From Eopsaltria australis (taxonomy: Eukaryota > Chordata > Aves > Passeriformes > Petroicidae), in the NCBI GenBank assembly GCA_034509425.1, contig JAVTVJ010000132.1:3183470-3247469 (forward strand): a stretch of 64,000 nt of DNA, given 5' to 3'. The position numbers and the translations under genes are program-made. Shown here piece by piece: positions 25,719 through 38,548 of the stretch; the stretch's first letter is position 1, and each line of letters starts with the position of its first letter. The notes under the pieces were generated by a model. It had not been told where the DNA came from. It searched no databases and saw only the letters and a list, made by a program, of their open reading frames with translations.

Positions 25719-25773
25719 TACTTGATGCTCTTGGAGGTCTTTTCCAACTTCAGTGATTCTATAGTTCTATGAT
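25719..25773 (+). mobile_element. CR1 LINE 3' terminus, sense
   Basis: About 55 bp read 'cttgatgctcttggaggtc', 'ttttccaacttcagtg' and 'attctatagttctatgat'. This is the CR1 3' end with its characteristic octamer-like terminal repeat (attctat-type units). Nothing upstream of this tail is recognisably CR1, because the LTR fragment abuts it. It is a very strongly 5'-truncated insertion or a rearrangement junction. Confidence 0.82.
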
Positions 25774-26202
25774 TAATATACACTAAAATATTGTCTTACA
25801 ACATATTCTGTCAGGAATAACTTCTCATGGTATTTTTGGTGTAGAAATCAGTGCTTTTACATTTGTTTCACAAATACTCTGTTTCTAAACCTACTTTAGT
25901 TCATGCCAGTAAGAAGGTTTTAAAGTTTTTTGCAAGCTTTTAAAAACGAAGCTTTTTCTCAGATAACCACTTTTTTTCTGTCGCAGGGAATGACATGACA
26001 AACAACTGCATTCTGTCACTTCTTGTCAGTTTTGTTTCTTCTTCTTCCTGGAAAGGAAAGCCTTTGTCAGTTTGGGAAGGGTTCTTGTCAATTTCTCTTT
26101 CTTTAATGGTGAATTAAAATTAGCCAAACAGCTCCTGCGTTATGTTGATGAAAATATTAAACTAGGAGCTAAAAAGAGGCATGGGGGGATTTTTGTTTGC
26201 AC

Positions 26203-26226
26203 TGTTCTGTTCTGTTCTGTTCTGTA
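26203..26226. repeat. Pentanucleotide microsatellite (TGTTC)n
   Basis: Between four and five copies of a TGTTC-type unit stand in tandem. Such loci are often length-polymorphic. Confidence 0.85.
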
Positions 26227-26337
26227 TGACAAGTCTGTAACTTTGACAACTCAATGTCTTTAATGAAAAGAAATTTCAGGAATATGTTTTTTTCACACAT
26301 GGCAGGTTTTTGGATTGGTTTTCTTTCAGCTTGGACA

Positions 26338-26367
26338 ACTCCAAAAGCACTCACTCCAAAAGCACTC
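26338..26367. repeat. 15-bp tandem duplication
   Basis: The unit actccaaaagcactc is repeated twice, perfect and contiguous. Confidence 0.9.
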
Positions 26368-28663
26368 TCTAAAGAGTAGAGTTTAGTTTTATTTATGTAA
26401 TTTCTACTAAACTTTCATTTTTATAGAAGAAAGGGAACGCATGTTTAGCAACATTTTGCAGCATAAATACTTCCATTTTTTAAATCTACAGTTTTATGAG
26501 AAAACCAGTTTTTTCTTAAGGTGCTTGCAAACACCACTGAATTTGATTTCGGAATGGAAGTTTGGATGTGCTGAGTTGTATTTAAAACAATTTAAACATG
26601 CAAAATGATATTGCTTAATGAATATGGGACAAATATTTTATTATTTGTCAGTTTTAAAAGAAAGTACTCCTTTTAAATTAATTTTAAGTCAGTTAAAACA
26701 TAGAATTGGTGCACATTCTGCTCTGGCTTTTGTGTATTTGTAATAAATGTTTCAGAAATTTTACATTTCTACTAGCAACTTAAAAGAATGACAAAAGCTA
26801 GCATTTTTAAAAATTTTTTTTCACTTGCAATATACACTTATTATTTTGTCTGCTTCCTCATGACCAGTGGTTCTCTTACTATGACATAAACTACAAAGGC
26901 AAAAACAAGATGGAACACCAAATGTTCTAGTATTCACAAGTCATTATGTTTAGTGTTAAGATTAGATTTCTGAACTGCTGATGCTTAATACACTTAACAT
27001 TGCAGATTTGGTCTAAAGCCAGTTTAACATCAGTATAAATCTTAGTGATGACTCAAATAACCATTGATTTTCAGAAAGCATAGGTATATACAGATGTTCT
27101 CAAAATGGTTTCTGGCTTTGTGAAAAGGGAGGAACATTGGCCATCTTGCTAGACAAGGAAGTTTCAGATATGAAAATTTTAATTATTATCTGGAAATACG
27201 AAAGGGTAACAGACAAATAACTGCTCTTTGGTGGGATGCAGCATAAATGGAAAATAAAACGGAGCAATGTAGATTTTGCTCCAGTCAAATGTGAAGTTCA
27301 ACATTCAGGTGCCGCAGACACTGATAATACCTGGGGATGGCAGAGACTTGGGGATTGTGGAGCCCCGGGAACTGAAGGGTTTGCTGCTAACAGGGAGAAG
27401 CAGAATGAGAAGCTATGGATCATTAAACCTTTCAATGTATTTTTGTGTAAAAATTGTCAGGAAGAATTAATTAATGCATACTGCTATGAAATCTCCAGAG
27501 GCCTCTATAAAACCATTAGTGTATCATTACATGCTAGATGTAAATAACCTTGTGACATTATCAACATCCCTAAATATAATTGTTTGGGATTTTTGTCAAG
27601 ATTATATGGAATTAATATGCAATCAAGTTACTGATGTGCTCAAATTTTATTTGCTTTACATTTTACAATGCTAGTGTAGCATGTCTAAAATTCACCAAGA
27701 CATAAAATGCAACCCGGAAAATAGTTTCTCTTGGGTGTTGGGGAAAGAGTATGTGGGTTCTGTTTAGTTTGCTAAATGATAAAAATACATGCATGTGGAA
27801 GAAAGTGCTTGTTTACATTCCTCATATGACCACTCTTATCAATCAAAGGCAAAATTCAACATCTTCATTCTTCCTAAGAAAATATTTTACAATAGTGCTT
27901 TGCTTTTAGGTCTTCTGTTATTGACTTTTCAACACTTTTAAGATATAACATCACTTATATGCGACTGCAGAACGTAATCATAAGTAATTAAAACTAAAAG
28001 AAGTTCTCACATTGCAACTTTTTGCAAATTTTTAAGTGTATCTGCAACTATTTTAGATTGCATTGTGAAGTTTAAATATGACAAAGTGAAGTGTATGCAC
28101 ATTACAGAAATTGTTCTAAAAATGAAAGTAGGTCAGGTTTCTGGAAACTCCATGCTTGAATTAGAGTGACTTCTGATTAAAAGACTTTCTGCATCCAGAT
28201 ACATAATGAATGTTTACTCCTAGCTGTTTATTTGCTTGTATTACTTGAGTTATACAGCAGCATTTTCATGTTGCTTATTCAGCATTAGGTTTGTATATAT
28301 TTTGTGTTGTTACTTTTAAAATTTTTTACATGTTGTTTCTTTATATGCAAACCCCATAAAAATCTGATCTTCACTACCAAGTGATACATTCACTGATGAG
28401 AAATTGAATTCTAGTATAGAAAGAGAAATTGTGCATTATATGATTTTTGGAGTAGTTATTTATTAATCTTAGTGGCCTGTAAACAAAACCTTTTAAGGAG
28501 ACAAACACAAAAAGGATTGTGTAAAGATTCAGGATTTAGAAGTGTTAGAGAAAGAAAACTCAGGTGTCTCAGGAGCTCCTTGTAGATATCTGAATTGAAG
28601 ACCATTGGAAGCCATTGGGCAGACATTCCAGTGAACTTTTTCAGGCAGGCTGTATCAGTTCTT

Positions 28664-28850
28664 GGAGTCACAGAACCACTGGGCTGAAAAGGCACTTCTG
28701 GAGTTTGTCCAGTCCAACCCGTTGTTCAGAGCAGACTCACCAGGAGGACGTTACTCAGGGTGATGTTCATTCAGGTCTTGAATATCTGTTAGGCTGGACA
28801 TTCCTTCTTAACCTTTTCCCAGTGCTTGATCCACCCTCACAGTAAATCTC
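28664..28850 (-). mobile_element. CR1 LINE 3'-end fragment, antisense
   Basis: It begins with a reversed CR1 terminus ('gagtcacagaaccactgggc', 'tgaaaaggcacttctgg') and ends after the 'cttgatccaccctcacagta' segment. About 190 bp remain and divergence is high. Confidence 0.75.
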
Positions 28851-31800
28851 TCAATGGTATTGTTAAAAAGCAACATACACCTTACTGAATCCACTCTGTG
28901 AGCAATTATGACTCTACTTGCTACTCCCCTTGATAAAGGATAAGCCTTCCCCTTACTATATTCAGTTGAAGTTTAAGTAGGGGTCTAAGGTGTGGCTTGT
29001 CACACTGCTCCATGCTTTTTGTCTTTTTCTCCTAAACAAAATAACGGTTTCTCTTCCGTGTGTCATTTGAATCACTTGGTCAGAGTGCAGTGCTTTGTAA
29101 ATCCTCATGGGGATTACACATTGTTTTTTAGATTAGCTCAAGGTCTCATGCTTAATTTAATGTCCAAAAAGTGGATTCAGTGATGTGAAACTAGTGAAAT
29201 ATTCTTGGTCATCAACAGAGAATAACAGCTTTGCTCGGAAAGACCTTCTTGTGAATAAGATGTGAAAATACATGATACTACCTTGTGCTCATGGATGCAA
29301 ACAGCATCTTGTTGCTACTGCTCTGTCAGAGCAGACCAGGGAGAGGCTGCACAGAAGTCTGAGTGGCTGAGTTGTGGAGGAAAAAAATAGGACTATAAAG
29401 AATAAGGATAAAATGTTTATTCTTCTCCAAGGAAAAAAGTGTTTGGAAATCTTTAATGTTACTTGGAAGTCAGAATGAAAGGAAACAAAAAACCTTTAAA
29501 GAGAATATTTCCAACATGCGTGGGGGAAGGAATTGGGGTGCCAAGAACCTCAAAATGAAAGAGAGCTGCAATAACCAAACTATATAATTAAAGTGGTTTA
29601 TATGGAAGAGGAAAAGACAGAAACTTGCTTGCTGTTTTTGTATGCTTTCAATTATTCTTTGTATTTGTGGGGCCTGACAGGATGATGTTTCTTAGTATTT
29701 TATTTCACAACTTTCACACTCATAGAAACCTTCCAAAAATATCAGTGTTCAAAGCTCCATTATTTTTAAAGAGCAGCTAATCACAAAGGCAAGTTGTGTC
29801 AGACAAAGCATACCTGTTATGTATCTACTTGTAAACCTGCATCCTAAACAATCGGGAGGCTGAAATGCAGTGTACAGTGAAATTCAACTAGCCTTTCTCA
29901 TACAGCTGTTTTGTCTATGATCAGAATTTGAGGTATACAGGGTTTTTTTGAAAACCAGAATAAGCAAACCACTTTTACTTTTTTTCCCCTTTCAGCACGG
30001 GAAAATTTTCTGTGTTAAAAGGATTGCAGTGGAAGTGGGCATTACCTGTATGTTGCCTTTTAACTGTCAGTGTCATGCGGGACAGTTGTGAGTGAATGCA
30101 GTATTGAAGTATCTGAGAGAGCAGCCTCAAAGCAACACTGAACATAACCACAAGACAAAAATATTCTTGATCTGTTCTCGAGATTTGACTCTGAATCTCC
30201 AAGTATTGTCTCAGTGCTAAAATGTAATTTCAGCATGACTATAAAAGAATGAGATCACTGAAATTTAGAAATGTTTGTGTTGGTTGTTAAATGATATTTA
30301 ATTACAGTGTAATGTAAAATGTGTTCTCAGCAAGAAAGTCTGTTTGGTATTTTCTCCTATGACTTTTGTCCCAGGTGAAAATTTCATTGTATGCCTAAGC
30401 TCTGGACTCTTGAGTCTGTGTCCAGTCTTTTCAAGCAATCCTAATGAAAAATGCCTTATTTAATATATGAATTTTTTTTTTCTCTTCTGAAAACCGTCAG
30501 ACCTCCAGAGGGAAAAGAAAATTAGTCTATTAATTACGTATGATTTCTAAATGTAATAATGAGGTGTGCCATTCCTTCAGCTGTTCTTGGGTGCAGAGTA
30601 AGGCTAGGAGTATGTAATAGGGTATGTTTAACTCTGTATTATATTACCTAAAAGAAAACCAGGGCTAATAAAAGGGATAGTATACATAGAGCAATAGTAC
30701 CAACAAATAAGTAAAATAAAAAGAATGTTAAAAAAAATAAGCTGTTACATTGTACTTTTCATTTCGAAACAAAGAATTTTTTTTCTCTTGCATTGCACAG
30801 AACCCCTTAAAAGATGCTGAAGAAGATACATAAGAAAAGTAATACACATTTTAAAATAGATTCTAAATGAGAACTTAAATACGTGAAAGTATCAAATTGT
30901 ATACCACACTAAATCAATAGATTGATTAATACTGCTGATTCCCTAGAATTCTCAGAAATTAGCTTAATCATACATAAAACTGAAAACAAAGAGGATGACT
31001 GTGCCAGATGCATGATTTTGTAATGAGTGAATAAAGTCCTTATTCAGTGTGGCAGTTCTAAACAAGAACCAAACATGCATGGTTTTCCATGACATGGTTG
31101 GGAGTTGATACCATAAGGAAATTGGTGACCTCAGGACATGTTTCTTTCCATCTGGAATATATTATGATAGATTAATCCTAACTAAGTAGCTGGATTTTAT
31201 TTGGGTACACCTAATTTCAGCCAACTGTACTAAAAGAAAAGATTTTCTCTAGCTTGAATTGGTTTGTTTGAACAAATGATTAAAAATCAGTGCACTGCAA
31301 GTGATTATTAACACACAACTTGACACACAGAAGAATAGGGAAAATCTTGTCAGTAAGTGAAAAGACAGTAATTCAATGAATAAGATTGATTTTGAGAAAA
31401 GTAGTTATTTGAATTTTCATCTGTATTTCTGATAAAAAATATGAAAGTATGTGGGGTGGAAAGAAAGAAAAATGACAGGGAAAAGTGATAAGAGAAGTGA
31501 CTGGGATGAGATAGAATTATCAGTTGTTAAGTAAAGAGGTGTACAAAAAATTGTTTAAATGATTTTTAGCTTGAGTCTGTGTGAGTGTATTTTGCAAATC
31601 CATGTATTTAAGGTTCAGATTCTTATTTCCAACCAATTTAGAACTGTATGTTCAATGTACTACAGATGAACCACTTCTGTTCCTTTGGGGAACAAAACAG
31701 TCAGTGTAATTGAAGGTAGGAGAAGAAATTTTGAAGGTTAAAAATGATCAGGCTTTAGAGATAGCATTTATTTGTAAATGTTGACAAACCAACAGTCTCT

Positions 31801-34800
31801 AGCATCTTGGTATAGCTCAAAAAAGTCATCCTGGACACCACTTCTAAAGAATTTTTGATGGAAGAGAAGGCAATTTGCTGAAGAGATACTTGGCCTAGCT
31901 GAATCTGGTATTTTTAGCCCCCCAAAGCAATACAGATACATTACTGTCCTTTAACCAATTATCTACTGAGAAATGAAGTAGGCTCCAGCCATTTTGGAGC
32001 CACTAATATTATGGTGCTTCTCAGAGCCAGCTTGCCTCACGTAGCTCTCTCCTATTTCACTGAGAGCATGAGTATTGGCTTCTACTCATTCCAAGGCAGC
32101 ATTTTTGGCTAGAATACCAAATACATGTTTTGAAGGGGCTTATATTCAAAATCATGCCTTGAGTGCTGAAAATATATATTCAGGAAATCTTTTCTCAGTT
32201 AAGCACTTATCTCAATTATGAAATTAAAATGATTCCCTGGGATAAATTCCAACAGAATAGTTGCTAAAATCAAACAAATCCTGCTGGACTAGCATGTACT
32301 GTTTTGACTGTTTTCTGATCTTTACGAAGATGCTCAGCAGAGTTTGCTTTTTGAGCAAGTTTGCAGTAATACCTCATCCTGAAGGGCTGTAAGTGGGCTC
32401 TGCTGTCACTGCACCTCAGTTATTTCTATATATAGGATTAGACACAAAGTGTTTTTCTGAATTGATTTCAAAACCAAAAAAATAAATGAAAAATGTCAAG
32501 AAAAACACCTTTATTGAATTATTTAGTTTGTCACCTGCTCCTTACATTCCAACACTAGTGTGAGCTGTTTTGTTGTTTTTGTGTAGACATCCAAATGCCT
32601 TGTCTGTGTCAGATGGACACATTTTTTGTTGAGTTCATACTTTGGTGGGATTTACTTATGGTTTTAAAAGGGATGAAGAATGCATATCTGCTTGGGTGTT
32701 CATGAAGGTGTGGCCATATTTGTTTTCATGGTATGTTTTAATTTGTACAATGTGTCACTATGTACGACTGTCAAGAGATGTATTTTGTCTTTTATGCTGA
32801 AGTTTGGGGTTTTTTTAAATGACTAGTCACTATGATTTTGGTCTTTAAAAAAATCTCTGTAATAATGGATACAACTTTTTTATTATTTCTAGCTAAATAT
32901 GAACAAATTATTCCTTGTGATATTTTGGAATTTTTCCCCAGTTTTACTTATTCCAAAGCAATGGGGATAATTCAAGATCATTATACCATTTCTGTGTCTG
33001 CATTTGTGACATTATGCCTGCCTGGAATGCCCCTGGGGCCAGAGCCTGGCTGCTGAACTCTCTTGGGAATGGTCCCATGGATGTGTTCACCCACCTGCTC
33101 AGGGGCTGGCCATTGCCAAGACCAGTTCTGTTTGTTAGATCTTGCTTGTAAACACCCATTTCAAGTTAACCTGGACAAGTGGGGCAGTATTCACCTGAGT
33201 GGTAGATGACAGTAAGCACAGCTAAAACAAATCCAAATCCTTAGAAGTGCAGAGGCTAAACACCATCAGTTAGTGCAGACCTTCCCTGTGACCTTTTAAA
33301 GGAAAGACAAAAGCCTGTTTCCTGGGCTGTCTCAGAAAACAGTAGCATTTTGAAATTTTTCTATATCCAGGAGACTGAAGAGTGGTTAATGGGTCTCAGA
33401 CAGTGAGTGCCTCATTTTGTCTTTTGTCTTTTCACAGTTTATGAGCTCTCAGTGTAGAGGGTTCGGTGGGGCCAGAGAACAAAGTTGTTCAGCTGGTGAT
33501 GCCACTATACCTGGATGCAGACTGTCCTCCTTTTCAAAGCCCTTTGACTTTCAAGCCTTATATATGGCCTTGAAAAATGCTGCCTTTTTACGTATTTACT
33601 TTTATTTTTAACATTGGCTCAGTAATAAAAGTGTTATAAAAAAAGCAGCAAAGAGAATGACAGTGAAGGTGAAAACTGTAAGCTAGCAACATTTTCAGGC
33701 AAGATGCATTTAGTTTTTTGCTTTGTTTAGTATAACAGTGAGTGCAGAGGCAGTGTCTTGATATCTTGCCAAGTCATACACACCCTACTCCTTGCTTGGG
33801 TACAAGCAAGCGTACTGTAGCGTCTTGCTACAGTGATAACTATTCCCAGGCATTGCACCTTGGTAGTCTGCACTGGGATGTTGTCACCTTGAAGCCCAGC
33901 ATTGTTTTATCCAAAAGAGCTAGAACTGACTCAAAGCCTCCTCAGGCAGAATCACACGTTAGCAAGAACCAGAGGAGCTGAGTGAGGCTTCTTTGACTGG
34001 GATGGAGAGAGAAAAGTTAACAATGACATGGGCTCTCAGGAGGGCTCCAGGCCAGAGAACAGTTCTGGCACATTAAATTCATGAGTCTAGACATAGTTTT
34101 TGAACTGAGGCCATACTAGGGACAGCAGCCAGCAAAGTAGATATGTTATGCACAAACCACACACTTCTGCAGTGTCACTCCAGCTTCGACTGAGAGCTGA
34201 CTGCACTCTTCACCTTGCAAAGTACTTGGCTGGGGAACTGGAGCAAGTGAGCTCCTGCTTGCCAAGCAGAATCTGTTCACTGGGCAGTGGTGTGCTGCAG
34301 TCAAGAAAGCGGGGAAGCCAAACATCTTTTTTGGCACAGTAAATTTCTCTGTAACATGTCCTGAGGGTTTGCTCAGCACTGATTAATATCTCATGCTTTC
34401 TCCCAGGAGGGAGTAGAGGTGCACAGGTACCTGCCCACCTTACCTCTGTTTGATGGCATCCCTGTGAAGAAACAGGGCTGCTGACAGTGTGAGCTTCTAA
34501 TTTAATGTCAGCAGTTGCTCGTTCCAGCTAAAGCAGGAAAAGCATTGGGCAAGAGAAATAGATCCAGTCTGAATATGGAAGGGCTAAGTTTTTCATCTAT
34601 AGGTTGCAGATCACTTTTTTGCAGGTTGGGGGTTCAGGTCTTGCGAGAAAATAGTTGTTGGTGGTGTAGTGAAGTGAGGAAGGGTGATGGAGCAAAACTT
34701 AAGCTGGGTCCAGGATGGACTGAGAGAAGAGCCTGGAAAAAATGGCTCCAATGTGATCAGCTCTGACTGTGCTGGATTGTTCTTCAGGTCTCTTGGCCCA

Positions 34801-34866
34801 GGCATCCAGGACAGGTGTCATGTGCTAACAGGGAGCACTCTGTCTTGAGATATGCATATTTCTCTT
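28851..34866. other. Long AT-rich stretch, nothing firmly recognised
   Basis: Six kilobases show no recognisable transposon and no convincing exon. Patches of higher GC near 32990-33180 and 33740-34860 hold several overlapping frames under 85 codons on both strands. They may be old, unrecognised repeats. A short inverted repeat (ggctcca/tggagcc) lies at 31981-32001. Confidence 0.4.
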
Positions 34867-35457
34867 TGTTCTGGTTTGAAGGCAAACCAGTGTGAGGAAT
34901 TAACTCCACACAAATATCTTGTGAGAGATTCCAAGTCAGAACTACAATTTAATAGGAAAATTAAAATAAAAGCAATAGTACAGAAACACTGGCTTAAACT
35001 GACAAAGTCAGAATACAACTTGATACCCTGTTGGTCAGGGTGGTGGTAGCAGTCCAATCAAAGGGTGGCTACAGTCCTGTTGGAGTTATGGATGTGGTTT
35101 TGTTGAAGTGGTGATTCTGTAGCAAGGTCTGGTCCTTCTCTGGAGGTAGTTACTGAGCTCTTGTCCTCTGGGAATCCAGTGGTAGTGCTGCTCTGGTGTT
35201 CCAAGTCACAGATTACATTCAGGTAGGAATGTTTGGTTCCTCCCCCAAGGGTAGGGCATCTCACAGTGGGATGATGTAATTCTGTGAGTTACTCTGTGAG
35301 ACCTTGATGGCCCATTAGAGGAGATGGCCCCCTCAGGGTAGCTGCTGCTTCCCCAGAGGGAGTTATCAGGACTGAGTCATGGAGAAAATAAAGAACACTG
35401 CCCCACCTATTTTAACAGCTTATGTACATGGTAATAGAATGCATACTTTTGGTTACA
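34867..35457. mobile_element. Probable solo LTR of an avian endogenous retrovirus
   Basis: About 590 bp match, from memory, an LTR type common in passerine genomes. Landmarks are 'tgttctggtttgaaggcaaa', 'aactccacacaaatatcttg', 'ttaaaataaaagcaatagta', 'accctgttggtcagggtg', 'ctctgggaatccagtggta' and 'cacagtgggatgatgtaatt'. It starts TG and ends CA-like (ttacaca), as LTRs do. No gag, pol or env lies on either side, so recombination to a solo LTR is the simplest reading. Orientation is unclear: AATAAA at about 35386 would fit plus, and an ATTAAA near the left end would fit minus. I could not find a clean target-site duplication, so the ends are approximate. Confidence 0.65.
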
Positions 35458-36140
35458 CATTCCTTTGTAACCCAAGACACTTGCACTTTACTCAGTCATT
35501 CAACTACACTGTGTCTAGCTTGTTTCTTGACTAATTAGTTCTTCGGGTAACACACTCTTTTCTTTAAGATCATTGAGACTAAAGGTATTTGTAGGATACT
35601 TTGAGAAGTGCTTCTGAGTGTGCTTGAAATGTATTTTCTGAGCCTTGTACTAGCAATAAAAAGTATTTTCTGAGCCTTGTATTACCCCATATTTCTGGGT
35701 TTCATAATCCCTGCAGCAATATGATAAGGCTTTTTTTATCTTCTGGATTTACAGTGTAGGTTTAAGATATTCGAAGGGCTTTTTGAAGTGCCATTCTGTT
35801 CACAGAGCTGATAATTAAGGGAGATGATAATAGGAAAGGGAGGAATCCAATAGAATTAGATAACAGCCTATAGTTAGGTGGTATAACAGTGATGGGAGAA
35901 TCCTGTGGTAGAATGGCATCTGTAATATATGGAAAAATGTACTGCTAATTAGGAGTGGCATTATATTAAATGTGAAAAATTGAATATATGTTGTTGTAAT
36001 CGATGCTTCATTGTATTCATTCGTTTTCAGCAGGCATCATCTGGCCCATGATAATGCCTGTGCCATATGTTGTGCTGTGTGGCTCAGCTAATATGGAGGC
36101 AAGGAAGACTTGTATATTGTGGTTCAGAATGCAAGTTCCA
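35458..36140. other. AT-rich spacer with a direct repeat
   Basis: Nothing is recognised apart from the 19-bp direct repeat at 35631-35681. Confidence 0.5.
35631..35681. repeat. 19-bp direct repeat, 32-bp period
   Basis: The unit gtattttctgagccttgta occurs at 35631-35649 and 35663-35681 without mismatch, separated by 13 bases. Confidence 0.9.
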
Positions 36141-36144
36141 CTAT

Positions 36145-36252
36145 TGGTTTGTTTGTTTTTTTTGGTTTTTGTTTTTTGTTTTTTGGTTTTTTTTTTTTTT
36201 GGGGGGGGGGGTGTTTCTTTTTGTGTTTTGTTTTTTTTAAATTTTTTTTTTA
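36145..36252. repeat. T/G-rich low-complexity tract with G11
   Basis: Blocks of T alternate with GG or G and end in a T run followed by 11 G at 36201-36211, then more T runs. The two frames across it (36003-36341 and 36110-36355) encode phenylalanine/glycine runs and are artefacts. The G run is prone to sequencing and assembly error. Confidence 0.9.
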
Positions 36253-36255
36253 TGA

Positions 36256-37195
36256 TTATTATTTCAAGTCTTCTTCTAAGACTGATAGGAGGATTTGTAT
36301 TGTGCTTTGTGTTGTTCAGGGTACAGGAGTGGAATTTTTAATTTCTTTGAACTAAACAATTCTAAAAGAAATGTTTGGCCTAATTAAGAGATATGAATAA
36401 ATATTTTGTAAGGATTGCCTGAGAATGTCTGCAAGCAGACTAAAGGATGAGAGTATCTTGGCCTTAACTGGCAAAGGGACACTGCAAATGAACTTTTGCA
36501 CAGCTATTTGGCAAACTGAATTCCCTTCTTGTCAAAATATGCACACCTCGCTTTATTTGAGAACTAAAAAGTGATCCTCGCTAACAAACTCCTCTTAAAA
36601 TGAAGTAGAACACAGGGGATGGAGTTTTCCTCAATAGAACATTAATTGCAAATGAAGCCAATGCATTCTTCTAGCCCAATTTTAGTTGTAGTTCTGAGGA
36701 ATGCATTTGCTAAATGAATATGTAAAATGTGTAGTGGTCAAGATCTGTAGTGACTTTGGAACATCTGTCATACATTAATTAATAGGGACTGGGGTTTTGT
36801 AGAAAACTCTGTGAGATGTTAAAAATGCAAGTGAATTCTGTTTTGACTAGCATTCTGTGTTTGTTGTGTTTGGGGTTTTTTTAGCTTTGGGTCCTGCTAG
36901 GTTTCTTCAGGGTAAATTGTCATGCTGATACTTGAAAATGGTTTTGTTCATTTTTATAATCTTCAGGCATTATATACTTTCTTAATATGTTGCAATTAGA
37001 TTTTATATTCTCTGATGTGGTTGTTTTCTAACAAGGGCTTTTTATAAATAAGGAGCATAATGTTTGTTAACATTTAATGTAAATGATAACATGCAAACAT
37101 TTATTGAGCTATATACCATATTAGAGATTATAATTTAAATTTATTACCCTTACTGCTTCAGAGAAGGGCAGTGATACTAATATTTTATAGATGAT
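36256..37195. other. AT-rich DNA, nothing recognised
   Basis: The stretch between two T/G tracts has no exon or transposon that I recognise. Confidence 0.5.
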
Positions 37196-37200
37196 TGTTT

Positions 37201-37304
37201 TCTGGTGGGTTTTGGTGTTTTGTTTGGGGTTTTTTGTTTGGTTGGTTTTTGGGGGGTTTTTTTGTTTGTTTTTGTTTTGGTTTTTGTTTTGTTTTGTTTT
37301 TAAT
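37201..37304. repeat. T/G-rich low-complexity tract
   Basis: About 100 bases contain almost only T and G on the plus strand, with GGGG and GGGGGG blocks and a GTTTT-type repeat at the right end. It has the same strand bias as the tracts at 36.2 and 53.2 kb. Confidence 0.9.
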
Positions 37305-38548
37305 AGTAGTTATTTCATTAAACAATTGTTAAAGATGGTAATTAACTCTGCAATTTATTAAGTGGTTAGTGCACACTTTTGACGTACCGTTTCTATTAAA
37401 AATGACAGATACTACATTGAGTATTCCCTGTCCCATGCTTGGAGCTGATGCAGCTGTGTGTGTGGCTGAACTTTTGTGGTTGTGAGGTGAAAGTATTGAG
37501 CAGAGAGAAAGGGATGCAAAGGGAATTTTGGGAGGATGCTACCCAAGGACAAATGACAGCTCAGTTAAAAGCAACTGATCAGTATTCTGCCCCATGTGTC
37601 AGACACAGTCTTTGATCACTGCTGTCTACTGACCTGTTCTGGTGCATTTGCTGGGGAATGCTAGTTATGTACAGGCCAAACTGTGACAAGGAATAAGCTA
37701 ACATTTAATTAGTATGCGTGACTTCTGTCCATGTTGCAGCCTGGCTTGTTTGTTAGAATGAGTATGCTTTGGGAAAAGTCACAGGCTTTCCTTAGAGTTT
37801 GTCATCACTTTTAGCATGGACCTGACTCGCATCATTTCTGCCTGTTGTTATTGTTCATGCTAGAGCCTTGTTCTTTAAGATGACAGGCCTTCTGTAACTT
37901 AATGCATTTTTGTTACTTTAAATATGCTTGTTGTTATTTGATTGCATGCTGAGAACATACATGCTCTTGAATTGCAACCAAATCTGTAATAATTGTTTGG
38001 GCTTGTTCTCTGGAGCTGAAATTATGGATCTCTAATAGTGAACAACCTAAATACTCTTCAACATGAGAAAATCTGATAGCTATAAACTACAAGGAAATAA
38101 CTAGAGTAATGGTGGCTGATGTATAAACTGGATATTTATTCACTACATTGGTTTATAGGTCTATGTCATTATTTTTTTTCCAGTGGATTTATATTTAAAA
38201 ATGGTTATATGCAAAAGAGCAAACTCTCCCTGCAGATTTAACATTCCAACATCTTCTATGGTCAATATAACAAAGGATTTCAAAAGCAGTAGCTGTAGAG
38301 TTCTTTCTTGGCATCATGATTTTTTCAGAAAGACTTAGATTGAAAATCCTAGCAAAAAATTTTAAATGAATTATTTATGTAAAAGATATATTAAATATTC
38401 ATAGAGAGTATAGAAAGCATGTGTTCCACCTCAAAATACCATAGGTACTATAGTAAAAATCATGCTTCCAGATTAAAAGAAAATACTGCTTCAAGCCTAA
38501 GCATAATTAAGTGGGAACAGACGGAATGAACACCTCCATAATGAAAAG
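37305..38548. other. AT-rich DNA, nothing recognised
   Basis: No gene or repeat is recognised. Confidence 0.5.

Larger units (their letters stand above)
25774..28663. other. AT-rich DNA with short tandem repeats
   Basis: No exon or transposon is recognised. It contains a TGTTC microsatellite at 26203-26226 and a 15-bp tandem duplication at 26338-26367. The frame at 27236-27547 (plus, 103 codons) has no recognisable domain. Confidence 0.5.

Noticed and set aside
31981..32001. Hairpin ggctcca/tggagcc as a microRNA precursor
   Set aside because: The stem is only 7 bp with a 7-base loop and pairing does not extend to the 25-30 bp expected of a microRNA precursor.
36003..36355. Frames of 112 and 81 codons through a T/G tract
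   Set aside because: Phenylalanine/glycine homopolymer translation of a simple repeat.
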